DNA of 33,604 nt from Paludibacteraceae bacterium (GTDB lineage Bacteria > Bacteroidota > Bacteroidia > Bacteroidales > Paludibacteraceae), in the NCBI GenBank assembly GCA_017446455.1, contig JAFSQV010000072.1, positions 1 through 33,604 on the forward strand, in the 5' to 3' direction. This document shows positions 22,842 to 31,108 of the stretch, piece by piece. The notes under the pieces were generated by a model that worked only from the letters and a program-made list of their open reading frames with translations, was not told the origin of the DNA and did not search any database. A program made the position numbers and the translations under genes. How positions within the stretch are numbered: the first letter of the stretch is position 1; each line of letters starts with the position of its first letter.

Positions 22842-23837
22842 ATGATTGAGCAATTGTTAGCATACGGCTGGTGGGTGGCGGCGCTGTTCATCGTCATCGG
22901 TTTTGTAGCTTTGGTCAAAGGTGCGGATTGGCTGGTGGATGGTGCGTCAGCCATCGCTAAACAATTCGGCATTTCGGATATCGTGATCGGTCTGACCGTA
23001 GTGGCCTTTGGTACCTCGATGCCGGAGTTTGTGGTGAACATGGTGTCCGTGGTGGAAGGATCTACTGACCTCGCCATTACCAATGTGTTAGGGTCGAACA
23101 TCATCAATACCTTCGTCATACTCGGTTTGACCGCCTTGGTCTATCCAATTGCCTCGCAGAAACGGAGTCGTGATTTTGATATCCCGATGTCTATCATCGC
23201 TGGTGTACTGGTGTTGATCTTTGTAACTATCCAGTTGCCGTTCGGCGAAGAGACCCGTGGTATAGGTCGTATCGGAGGTGTTGTGTTGTTGCTGGTGTTC
23301 TGCTATTTCCTCTATGACACTTTCCGTCATGCCAAAGACAATCCGAAGGAGAGCGAAGAGTTGGCAGCGGAGCCTAAAGAGATCCCGACGCGTCGCGCGT
23401 TAGCATTGATTCTTGGCGGATTCATCGGACTTTGTGTGGGAGGCGAACTGATCGTGAAGAGTGCCGTCGACCTCGCGGTGCGGATGGGAGTGAGTGAAGC
23501 CATTATCGGTCTGACGATTGTAGCGCTCGGTACTTCCTTGCCCGAACTGGCGACCTCGGTCATTGCGGCTACGAAGCATAACTCCGACATCGCCTTAGGT
23601 AATGTCTTCGGATCGAATATCTTCAATGTGTTCTTCATACTCGCGACCAGCGCGACGATCCATCCGCTACCGGCATACGACGGTATCGAACTGGACGCCA
23701 TCATGGCAGCCCTCGGAAGTATCATCGTCTGGATGGCGGTGAAGATCGACAAGAAACGGAAGGTGCAGCGCTGGGCAGGTGCCCTGTTGCTACTCGTCTA
23801 TGCGGGCTATCTGACCTATAGGTTATTGAATATCTGA
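22842..23837 (+). CDS. Calcium/sodium antiporter (CaCA family, YrbG-like)
   Basis: CaCA exchangers move Ca2+ against Na+ across the inner membrane. The 331-aa protein has about ten membrane spans and both inverted alpha-repeats, IVIGLTVVAFGTSMPEFVVN and IIGLTIVALGTSLPELATSV, each with the ion-binding GTSxPE motif. It is probably co-transcribed with ychF. Its last 22 bp overlap the convergent glycosyltransferase gene, and I see no terminator there. Confidence 0.94.
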   Translation: MIEQLLAYGWWVAALFIVIGFVALVKGADWLVDGASAIAKQFGISDIVIGLTVVAFGTSMPEFVVNMVSVVEGSTDLAITNVLGSNIINTFVILGLTALVYPIASQKRSRDFDIPMSIIAGVLVLIFVTIQLPFGEETRGIGRIGGVVLLLVFCYFLYDTFRHAKDNPKESEELAAEPKEIPTRRALALILGGFIGLCVGGELIVKSAVDLAVRMGVSEAIIGLTIVALGTSLPELATSVIAATKHNSDIALGNVFGSNIFNVFFILATSATIHPLPAYDGIELDAIMAALGSIIVWMAVKIDKKRKVQRWAGALLLLVYAGYLTYRLLNI

Positions 23838-24628
23838 CGCTCGCGATCGAAGAGCCAACCCCATTTATTGAAATAACGGCACATGTTCTGGATATGAATC
23901 CGGAGCATGTGTTTATTCTTATAGGATTCGCGTGCGTGCGCATGGGTGATGGTCCATTGCGGGTAGTAGAGCGTGAGATAACTGCGATGGATTGTCCGAG
24001 TGAGGTCGATATCCTCGGGGTACATGAAATAGCGCTCGTCAAACAGTCCCGCTTCCACGGCGGCTTTCGTACGGAGTAACATGAAACACCCGCTCAGGTA
24101 CGGCGCATTGACAGGACGCGTCAGATCCAGGTCGCGCAACTCATATCGCTTGTTACGGCGCGCCATCAGGGCCGCGGGTAAGAACCGACGACCGAACACA
24201 TCGAGCGGACTCGGGAGACGTTTGGCTAAGAACTGCTGCGAACCGTCGGGATTCACCACCTTCGGCATCAGCAGTCCCACCTGCGGATTGGCCAGCATCC
24301 AGTCGTGCATTGCGTCGATATCTTCCGCTTGCACGTGGATGTCGCTGTTCATCACCAGATGAAACGCCGTCTTATAGTATGCGCTCTCGCGTAGCGCGAT
24401 GTTATGCGCCGTGCCATAACCGAGGTTGGTCGGCATCGCCATATACCGCACTTTGTTGGACTCGAACGGCGATTGCTGCGACTTGATTTGTTCGCGCAGC
24501 CATTCCTTCTCGCTGTTGTCCAAGAGGTATATCTTACGCAGATTCTTCACGCGCAGCAGTTCTTGCACCAACGGCAGCACTTCCTGCTCCCAGTTGGGAT
24601 GATAGAGTACAATGGATATATTCAGCAT
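23816..24628 (-). CDS. Family 2 glycosyltransferase (rhamnosyltransferase-like)
   Basis: This 270-aa GT-A enzyme starts LNISIVLYHPNWEQEVLPLV, has the DxD-like VMNSDIHV, the acceptor-side segment GLLMPKVVNPDGSQQFLAKR, and YPEDIDLTRTIHR. That layout matches WbbL-type GT2 enzymes in O-antigen or capsule synthesis. It is the last gene of the six-gene polysaccharide operon and overlaps the end of the exchanger gene. Confidence 0.88.
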   Translation of the reverse strand: MLNISIVLYHPNWEQEVLPLVQELLRVKNLRKIYLLDNSEKEWLREQIKSQQSPFESNKVRYMAMPTNLGYGTAHNIALRESAYYKTAFHLVMNSDIHVQAEDIDAMHDWMLANPQVGLLMPKVVNPDGSQQFLAKRLPSPLDVFGRRFLPAALMARRNKRYELRDLDLTRPVNAPYLSGCFMLLRTKAAVEAGLFDERYFMYPEDIDLTRTIHRSYLTLYYPQWTITHAHARESYKNKHMLRIHIQNMCRYFNKWGWLFDRERQIFNNL

Positions 24629-24639
24629 AGTTCTTGTTG

Positions 24640-25380
24640 TTAACGAATGAATTGACGTATCTTACGTACTTGCTTGCACAGCACCGTCAGGTATCCCGCT
24701 CCGATGCGATTTTTCTTCAATACGATATAGTCTTCTTGGGTCTTGGACAACCGCGCCCGGGTATCTCTGTTACTGGTTCCGCCCACTTCCATCCGCACCA
24801 GCACCTGCGGCAAGTAACAGGTTGTGAAGCCGCACGTGAAGATACGAAGGATCATGTCGTAGTCCGCCGAGATACGAAACCACTCATCGTACAAGCCTAC
24901 CTGTTCATACACTTCGCGGCGCACGTACATCGTCGGGTGGGGAGGCATCCAACCGTATTTGAGCGCGCGGGGATGGAACGCATTGCTTTGCCACTGACGT
25001 ACCACTTTGTCCCCTTTGCAGTACTGCAGATCCCCATATACCACATCGACCTTCGCCGTCTCAAAAGCGTTCGCTATGTGCGCGATTGTATTGGCGTTAT
25101 AGAGCACGTCGTCGGAGTGCAGAAAACCGATCACATCGCCTGTCGCCATCCGGATTCCTTTGTTGAGGGCGTTGTAGATGCCGTCGTCTTTCTCGGATAC
25201 CCATCGTACGTCCTGATGCGATGCCGCATACGCTTCTATCATCGCGCGTGTGCCGTCCGTCGAAGCACCATCCACAAGGATGTGCTCGATATCCGGATAC
25301 GTCTGTTGACGTACGCTATCCAAGGCGCGACCTAAGGTCTTCGCGCTGTTATGCGTGATGGTTATGATCGATATCTTCAT
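24640..25380 (-). CDS. Family 2 glycosyltransferase (WcaA/WcaE-like)
   Basis: The 246-aa GT-A enzyme has MKISIITITHNSAKTLGRAL, ILVDGASTDGT, the DxD-like FLHSDDVLY and ISADYDMILRIF. It resembles small colanic acid-type transferases. ATG 25380 is used because the frame upstream only adds residues inside the neighbouring gene. It overlaps the GT4 gene upstream by 32 nt and ends 11 bp before the next transferase. Confidence 0.9.
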   Translation of the reverse strand: MKISIITITHNSAKTLGRALDSVRQQTYPDIEHILVDGASTDGTRAMIEAYAASHQDVRWVSEKDDGIYNALNKGIRMATGDVIGFLHSDDVLYNANTIAHIANAFETAKVDVVYGDLQYCKGDKVVRQWQSNAFHPRALKYGWMPPHPTMYVRREVYEQVGLYDEWFRISADYDMILRIFTCGFTTCYLPQVLVRMEVGGTSNRDTRARLSKTQEDYIVLKKNRIGAGYLTVLCKQVRKIRQFIR

Positions 25381-26293
25381 ACACTTGTCGGGTTTGTTGA
25401 TAGGTCTTGTCCCATGAGAACCGTTTGGCATTTTGTATGCCATCCTCTATGAGGGTTTGTGTAGGTCGGGATTGCAGTTCGCGTACTATCGCCGCTATCT
25501 CCTTCGCCATCCGCTCCGGGGTATCGTGCTGTACAAGCAAGCCGTTCGGTCCGATCACTTCCGGGATGGAAGAAGTACGTTGGGCTATCACCGGGCAACC
25601 GGCTTTCTGTGCTTCCAGGACCGGCAGACCAAATCCCTCATAGTCGGAAGGATAGAGTAGGCACAGCGCTTCGTTATAGTAGCGGTTGAGTTGCTCGCGT
25701 GTGATATCGGGTGAGGCCACTTGTACCAGCGGTAGGCCTGTCTGCTGCGCCACCATGCGGGCTACATCCAGACGTTTATACGCCGCTTTGCCGGAACCGA
25801 CATAGAGCAAGTATCCTTGTTTTTTTACCGATGGAATCGGAAAAAACTCCTCCCCTACGCCGTTATATACTACATGCACCTGCTTCTCATCCAACCAAGG
25901 ATATGCGTTCAGCACATCGCGCTTCGTATGCTCGCTCACGCATATCACCGCCGCGCTATGACGAATCGCCCGCTCTTCTTCCCATAGATGAACAGCTTTG
26001 GCAAAACCGTGGCGGTAGAAATGATAGGTCAGGTCATGTATGGTAGTGATGTTTTTTACCGATGGATCCGGACAAAATCGAAAATACGACGAGTGGAATA
26101 AGGTCGGACCGGCGGGTTTCCAATCGGGTATGCGGTAGCGCTCCAACCAACGATACGACATCTGCGTATAATCCAGTTCCGTGACCTCCAACCGGGTATC
26201 GGTTCGGGCACGTTTGAGCAACTCGTTCCAAACGACCGAGATGCCGCCGTAGCGCTGCAGCGAATAGATAATATTATCGAATACGATTTGCAT
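25349..26293 (-). CDS. Family 4 glycosyltransferase
   Basis: The 314-aa GT-B enzyme has an N-terminal donor-facing domain (MQIVFDNIIYSLQRYGGISV, TTIHDLTYHF). Its C-terminal nucleotide-sugar domain holds GYLLYVGSGKAAYKRLDV, LLYPSDYEGFGLPVLEAQ with the EX7E pattern, and CPVIAQRTSSIPEVIG. The sugar is unknown. It overlaps its upstream neighbour by 20 nt. Confidence 0.92.
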   Translation of the reverse strand: MQIVFDNIIYSLQRYGGISVVWNELLKRARTDTRLEVTELDYTQMSYRWLERYRIPDWKPAGPTLFHSSYFRFCPDPSVKNITTIHDLTYHFYRHGFAKAVHLWEEERAIRHSAAVICVSEHTKRDVLNAYPWLDEKQVHVVYNGVGEEFFPIPSVKKQGYLLYVGSGKAAYKRLDVARMVAQQTGLPLVQVASPDITREQLNRYYNEALCLLYPSDYEGFGLPVLEAQKAGCPVIAQRTSSIPEVIGPNGLLVQHDTPERMAKEIAAIVRELQSRPTQTLIEDGIQNAKRFSWDKTYQQTRQVYEDIDHNHHA

Positions 26294-27311
26294 ATCGGTT
26301 GTCCGGTTCCATATAGTTCCCTTCGCTCCATTCGTTCCAGGACTTGAGTAGCACGAGTTGGTTGTGTTTGTGATCCACGATCTGTCTGATAGCCTTCACG
26401 TGCGCGCCGAAGGCCTGCGGGTGCGCGTCGTGTAGCACGAGCGCTTTGTTCTTGCTACGCGGCGAATGGTCCCAATTAGGTAATAGGGTTGGTACTACAT
26501 CTTCCCGCTTCATGATGGCAGAGGCGAATACGCGGATAGCTCGCGCGTAGTCATATACCAAGGGCGAACGGCCGCGTAGATGGCGGATGAGCGAGGGAAG
26601 GTGGCGCAATCCCAAACCTATATTGCGTTTCACATCTCCTATGGGTACAATGTTCACAGCATCAAATCCCAAAGCACGGATCGCATCCGTCTCGCGGCTG
26701 TATAGTGTGTGGCCGACAAGAAAAAGTCCGTTGAAACCAGCATTTCTTGCCATTTCTTGCCATTTGGCTACCCATGCTTTGCCGTCTGGGAGTTGGAGCG
26801 GTCGATAGACTACCAAGAGCGGTTTGCCGTCCACCTGTATGTAGCGTTTGTCGCGTAGCATCGGTAGGATCGCCGCAAAATGGGCTTCGTCGTCTCCTTC
26901 GGGATAGGTCTGTTCGATCAGCAGTCTGTCCGGTTGATCAGGATGATCCATCCAAGTCTTGGCGTACCAACTCTCATTCGCCCAAGCGATGCAAAACGGG
27001 AAATCCGGTTGACCGCTTTGCAGCACTTGTTGCAGCGGTTGTTCCAATAGTTGTTTGCCTCCGAACCAATAGTGCCAGTAGCAGAAGCCTTCGATACCCG
27101 CCTCTCGCGCCAGTTGTGCCTGCCGCTCGCGGATAGCGGGGTCCAATAGGTTATAATAGCCCAATTCACCGGGCACCACAGGTTGGCGATGCCCCTGGAA
27201 GAGCGGTTTGGCTGCACGCACACGGTCCCACTCGGTGAAGTCTTTTCCCCACCAGGCGTCATTCTCCGGAATGGCGTGATATTGCGGCAGATAATAGGCT
27301 ATTACGCGCAT
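26274..27311 (-). CDS. WbsX-like protein (GH99-like, glycan synthesis)
   Basis: The 345-aa protein carries the hallmarks of the WbsX family: AYYLPQYHAIPENDAWWGKD, FTEWDRVRAAKPLFQGH, GFCYWHYWFGGKQLLEQP, IAWANESWYAKTW and SWNEWSEGNYMEPD. Members occur in O-antigen and capsule clusters and resemble GH99 endo-mannosidases; the reaction is not firmly known. It overlaps the GT4 gene upstream by 10 nt. Confidence 0.9.
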   Translation of the reverse strand: MRVIAYYLPQYHAIPENDAWWGKDFTEWDRVRAAKPLFQGHRQPVVPGELGYYNLLDPAIRERQAQLAREAGIEGFCYWHYWFGGKQLLEQPLQQVLQSGQPDFPFCIAWANESWYAKTWMDHPDQPDRLLIEQTYPEGDDEAHFAAILPMLRDKRYIQVDGKPLLVVYRPLQLPDGKAWVAKWQEMARNAGFNGLFLVGHTLYSRETDAIRALGFDAVNIVPIGDVKRNIGLGLRHLPSLIRHLRGRSPLVYDYARAIRVFASAIMKREDVVPTLLPNWDHSPRSKNKALVLHDAHPQAFGAHVKAIRQIVDHKHNQLVLLKSWNEWSEGNYMEPDNRYANRIR

Positions 27312-28411
27312 AGCAGTTGGGTCATTTGTGTGTCAAAAGACGAATGTTCTATAAGTTGCAGTACTTTCTTTTGTCCGGCTTGGACGATGGTTTGCCGGAA
27401 GTCCTGATGCATACATTGTATTAATAGTTGGTATAAACTCTCGGCGTCATCCGGAGAGAAAAAGAAAGTCTCTTTGCCGTCTTCAATCAGCTCATTCATC
27501 CCTGATCGGTTGGTTAGGATCACACATACACCGGCCTGCATCGCTTCGAGTACTACCAGCGGCATCGTCTCGCGCCGGGAGGGCAAAACGAGGATGTCTA
27601 TCTGATGGTAGAAAGCACTCACGTCCAGCGTTTGCGGAAGAACCTCCAAAACGGGTTCGCGTAAGGTCGTCATCTGCTCAACAAACCGAATATCTGCTGC
27701 TCCTCTCGCTCCGCACAGCCTTAGGGACGTATTCGGGGTATGCGCGTGCAAGCGCTCAAAAGCATGTACTAACAGCGGGATATTCTTTCGTGCCTCAAAA
27801 TGACCGATAAAACCGATGCGAATGTCGTCGTGCGGTGCAGAATCTTCCGATTTCATCGGGTGTATCTGCTTGATGGGATTATATAGTACGGAGCCGTCAA
27901 TAGGTATGTTTAAACAAGCTTCCCACCCTTGTTTCTGCTGGCGGGAGATGAAAAGGACATGCGCGGTTTTCGTCAGCCGGCGGTAGAGCGGACGCAAGGA
28001 TGGATGAAATCCGAACATGGCATCCGCCGTCTCATGCCAGTGCCAAATATGGCGCACGCGCGTGCGGCGGGCGAGGTCTGCTCCGAGGATAGTGATAGAG
28101 GTGTTGGAATAGATGGTATCTACCGCTTCGCGCCGCACATACGCAATGAGTCGCCGTAAGGTAGAACGGTTGAAGGCGCGCACCCAGAGCGTGCGCAATG
28201 CATGCCCGCCTATTGCGCGATAGGGCAAACAGAGGATGGAGAGATTCGGTAGGTCAGCAACCATCGCTTCCAGTCCTTCGTCCGGCACAATAGATGGAAC
28301 GACCAGTGTCACACGCGCACCACGTGCGAGGCAAGCGCGTATGGCCTGTACCATCACCGTCTCGGCACCATGTGCGCCGCGGGCATGCGATATAAATAGG
28401 ATATGCCTCAT
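27302..28411 (-). CDS. Family 4 glycosyltransferase
   Basis: This 369-aa GT-B enzyme has MRHILFISHARGAHGAETVM, the central HIWHWHETADAMF, a C-terminal IGFIGHFEARKNIPLLVHAF, and LVLPSRRETMPLVVLEAMQAG with the EX7E-type motif. It starts as ATGA over the stop of the polymerase gene. It is one of two GT4 enzymes in the operon and they are not close copies. Confidence 0.92.
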   Translation of the reverse strand: MRHILFISHARGAHGAETVMVQAIRACLARGARVTLVVPSIVPDEGLEAMVADLPNLSILCLPYRAIGGHALRTLWVRAFNRSTLRRLIAYVRREAVDTIYSNTSITILGADLARRTRVRHIWHWHETADAMFGFHPSLRPLYRRLTKTAHVLFISRQQKQGWEACLNIPIDGSVLYNPIKQIHPMKSEDSAPHDDIRIGFIGHFEARKNIPLLVHAFERLHAHTPNTSLRLCGARGAADIRFVEQMTTLREPVLEVLPQTLDVSAFYHQIDILVLPSRRETMPLVVLEAMQAGVCVILTNRSGMNELIEDGKETFFFSPDDAESLYQLLIQCMHQDFRQTIVQAGQKKVLQLIEHSSFDTQMTQLLCA

Positions 28412-29589
28412 TGTCGTTCGTCTCTGAAGAAATGGTTACTTTGCTCCAGGCGCTGCTGACCCGAACTCGGCCGCGGATGGAGGGTATAGTCAATCACATT
28501 CTGATACGGGTTATAGGCTGCGGCTTGCGGATATTCCAAAAAGATGACGCGGGAGAAAGCAAAACAGTATAGTCCGATGATCAGCAGTCCGATCAGCCTT
28601 TCCAGGAACAGCGGCAGCACTTCGAGCACCATCGGCAGCAAAGCGATGATGCCGATGAAGAAGAACAGGCGCACGCGGTTGCTGACTTCGATGAGTTCGT
28701 AGCAATAATAGTACAGCACCAGACTCAACGCGAATAGGTTGAGCATGATAGTGCCAAAAGGCAGCGCGTCAAGCTTTTTCTTAAAGCATAGCACGACGAT
28801 CAGGATGAGCAGGTTCAGTATATACCCGACGGATATCCCGCGCGCGGTAGCGAACATCGCTTCTTCGGTATAGTATGCTGCTTTCTCGGCGTAGTTGTCG
28901 CCAAGCCATCCTGCGACCGTCAGGAAGATCGTCTTGATCCAGGGTACTCCGGTAGCCATCAGTATAGCGCCTATGCCAATGACGGCGATGTATATCCATG
29001 TAGGTATTTTCGCATGCAATACGAAATAGAGAGGAAGCATCAACACCGCGACGCGATGGAAAGTGCAGGCGATGAGGATGATGATCAGGTATGGAAGGAG
29101 TTTGCGCTGCTGGAGGTACTGTAAGGCAAAGAAACACAGTGCGACCGCTGTAGCCTGACGGATGTAGATCATCTCGAGGTTGAAATATAGTAGACCGAAA
29201 TAGCAGAGGAGCCCCACCACCGGGTACTTGGTGTATTTCGGTAGCGCGCAGGCGATGAGGGTGATGTTGATGAAAGCGACTATAAAGAAGAGATGTTGTA
29301 CCGTACCTCCGAGTGCTTTGATGGCTGCGCAGAGTAGTACAAAGCCTTCCTCGACCGGTTGTTGCATGAATAAGGAAGGATTACCGATGAGTCGGGAAAA
29401 TGAAGGGAATTCGGCGAAGAGTTGCGCGTATACATTCCAGTCACCGCCTGTCTCGAAGCGCAGACCGGCTACCGCAATCAGCATGAGCGCAGCAGTACCG
29501 CTCAGCAGTTGGGAACTGAGTTTGTCGTGCATCTGGACGTTCAGTACGGCGAGCACGAATAGGATGAGAAAGACTATCAAGTAAAACAT
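28408..29589 (-). CDS. EpsG-like polysaccharide polymerase (Wzy type)
   Basis: The 393-aa protein has about ten hydrophobic segments. It contains the EpsG-family pattern AGLRFETGGDWNVYAQLF in the first loop and YIRQATAVALCFFALQYL followed by ACTFHRVAVLMLPLYF. Such proteins polymerise repeat units outside the inner membrane. It is the first gene of the operon and has its own promoter. ATG 29589 is used because the longer frame runs through the promoter. Confidence 0.85.
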   Translation of the reverse strand: MFYLIVFLILFVLAVLNVQMHDKLSSQLLSGTAALMLIAVAGLRFETGGDWNVYAQLFAEFPSFSRLIGNPSLFMQQPVEEGFVLLCAAIKALGGTVQHLFFIVAFINITLIACALPKYTKYPVVGLLCYFGLLYFNLEMIYIRQATAVALCFFALQYLQQRKLLPYLIIILIACTFHRVAVLMLPLYFVLHAKIPTWIYIAVIGIGAILMATGVPWIKTIFLTVAGWLGDNYAEKAAYYTEEAMFATARGISVGYILNLLILIVVLCFKKKLDALPFGTIMLNLFALSLVLYYYCYELIEVSNRVRLFFFIGIIALLPMVLEVLPLFLERLIGLLIIGLYCFAFSRVIFLEYPQAAAYNPYQNVIDYTLHPRPSSGQQRLEQSNHFFRDERQ

Positions 29590-29617
29590 CTCTCTGTGGT
29601 TGCACGCGTTTTGCGTG

Positions 29618-29649
29618 CAAAGGTAGTGTTTTTTTTCGACATACACAAA
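29618..29649 (-). promoter_or_regulatory. Promoter of the polysaccharide operon
   Basis: On the minus strand TTTG, TGTATGTC, an A-run and TACCTTTG have 20 bp between cores. The -33 TTTG overlaps the T-tract of the rpsP terminator. Confidence 0.85.
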
Positions 29650-29674
29650 AAAAAAGCCCAAAACTTGCGTTTTG
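29647..29674 (-). terminator. Intrinsic terminator of rpsP
   Basis: CAAAAC pairs with GTTTTG around loop GCAA (minus strand; 29659-29674), followed by GGC and nine T residues (plus-strand A-run 29647-29655). It lies 29 bp after the rpsP stop. Confidence 0.8.
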
Positions 29675-29702
29675 AACTTCTTTTTTGCTAAAACAGCGTA
29701 GC

Positions 29703-30269
29703 TTATGCCTCTGCTTCCTCAGCGGGAGCTTCTTCGCCCTTAGCCTCTGCTTCTGCAGCAGCAGCTTCCTGCGCAGCCTCTTGAGCGGCAGCAGCCAACT
29801 CAGCAGCAGCTTCAGCGCGTTTCTGAGCGATAGCAGCAGCTTTTGCCTTGTTGGTCTCTACCTCTTGAGCGAGGAGAGCCTTCGCAGCAGCAGCTTTCTT
29901 GTCTGCCTCAGCAGCACTGATCTTACCATTCTTAGCATCCTTTTGAGCTTTCCAAGCGTCGAAACGCTTCTGAGCCTCTTCTGCACTAAATGCGCCTTTT
30001 GCGACACCACCGTTGAGGTGCTTCATCAGCAGTACGCCCTCGTTGGAGAGGATGGTACGGACGGTGTCAGTCGGTTGTGCACCTACGCCTACCCAATACA
30101 GGGCGCGATCGAAGTTGAGGATCACTGCTGCGGGGTTGGTGTTCGGGTTGAACGAACCGAGACGTTCGATAATTTTGCCGTCACGCGGCGAGCGGCTGTC
30201 TGCTACTACGATGTGGTAGAAAGCGTAGTCTTTGTGACCATGACGAGCCAAACGAATCTTTGTTGCCAT
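29703..30269 (-). CDS. rpsP: 30S ribosomal protein S16 with long C-terminal tail
   Basis: S16 helps assemble the 5' domain of 16S rRNA. The first 85 or so residues are the conserved domain ([42 protein letters not shown]). The remaining 100 residues form an Ala/Glu/Lys-rich, probably helical tail ending in [11 protein letters not shown]. coli S16 has 82 residues; extended tails are known in Bacteroidota. The gene stands alone with its own promoter and terminator, not linked to rimM/trmD as in many bacteria. Confidence 0.97.
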   Translation of the reverse strand: MATKIRLARHGHKDYAFYHIVVADSRSPRDGKIIERLGSFNPNTNPAAVILNFDRALYWVGVGAQPTDTVRTILSNEGVLLMKHLNGGVAKGAFSAEEAQKRFDAWKAQKDAKNGKISAAEADKKAAAAKALLAQEVETNKAKAAAIAQKRAEAAAELAAAAQEAAQEAAAAEAEAKGEEAPAEEAEA

Positions 30270-30327
30270 TTAGACTTTTGTTTTAGTGTTAATTAATGTT
30301 AACGTGCTTCTTTCACGAAAAAGCGTG

Positions 30328-30359
30328 CAAAAGTACTGCTTTTTTTTGAATTGACCAAA
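30328..30359 (-). promoter_or_regulatory. Promoter of rpsP
   Basis: On the minus strand TTTG, GTCAATTC, eight A residues, GCAG and TACTTTTG have 20 bp between cores. The box after TTTG matches the greA promoter class. Confidence 0.88.
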
Positions 30360-30365
30360 TAATTT

Positions 30366-30389
30366 AGGTAAAAAATGCAATTTTTACCT
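30366..30389. terminator. Palindrome after yjjW
   Basis: A perfect 9-bp stem AGGTAAAAA/TTTTTACCT closes a 6-nt loop. Its last base is the first base of the yjjW stop codon region, and it ends 6 bp from the rpsP -33 element. No clean T-run follows, so it may be a terminator or a protein-binding site. Confidence 0.5.
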
Positions 30390-31108
30390 CATTTAATGGA
30401 AAATGCCAAGTGGAGTGAGCGAGCCAAATCGGCATATTGAGCCATCTGCTCGTCGCTCGGCATAGGGTGGTTTGCCAATTCGCCGAGCACGCCGTGCGGC
30501 CGAAAACGCAACAACCGAACCGGTGCCTTTTTCCCGATGAAATCGAAGGTTTCTGCGATATGACGCAAGATATTCTCTACATCTACTCTTTCTGGCAGAC
30601 ACACGATACGCACCTCCGTCAATAGGTCGTGTTGTAATAGCCAAGCGAGATTTTGCTTCACCACCATATTATCCTTTGCTTGCGTAAGATGCTGATATAC
30701 CTCGGCATCCCAGGCTTTCACATCCAACATCACCCCGTCGCAGTCCTCCATCAGTTCGGGGAAGTGCTCAAAAGGGATAGTGCCGTTGCTATCTATGAGG
30801 CAAGTCAGCGGATGATTTGTTTCGCGTGCAAGTTCTTTAACGGCTTGGAAGAGCGCCGTCAGAAAATCCGGTTGCAGCATACATTCTCCTCCGGAGACGG
30901 TGATGCCGCGAATGAAGGGGATACCTTTGCGGATTTCCGCCAGCACTTCAACTACACTCATCTCCTGCGCTTCGGCATCGTGCATCGCTTGCGTCTCGGG
31001 GTTATGACAATAGGCACAACGGATGTTACATCCCTGGAGGAAGATGGCTGTCCGGTTTCCCGGACCGTCTACGGTAGACTGCGGTATGATCTTACGAACG
31101 AGTGCCAT
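30389..31108 (-). CDS. yjjW: Glycyl radical enzyme activase (YjjW-like)
   Basis: This radical-SAM enzyme installs the glycyl radical on its partner YjjI. The 239-aa protein has CNIRCAYCHNPE (CX3CX2C cluster motif), GITVSGGECMLQPDF, and MLDVKAWD. Many activases of this group have an inserted ferredoxin-like domain after the first motif; here only about 37 residues separate CX3CX2C from SGGE, so it is absent. The start overlaps the yjjI stop by 1 nt (TGATG). Confidence 0.88.
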   Translation of the reverse strand: MALVRKIIPQSTVDGPGNRTAIFLQGCNIRCAYCHNPETQAMHDAEAQEMSVVEVLAEIRKGIPFIRGITVSGGECMLQPDFLTALFQAVKELARETNHPLTCLIDSNGTIPFEHFPELMEDCDGVMLDVKAWDAEVYQHLTQAKDNMVVKQNLAWLLQHDLLTEVRIVCLPERVDVENILRHIAETFDFIGKKAPVRLLRFRPHGVLGELANHPMPSDEQMAQYADLARSLHLAFSIK

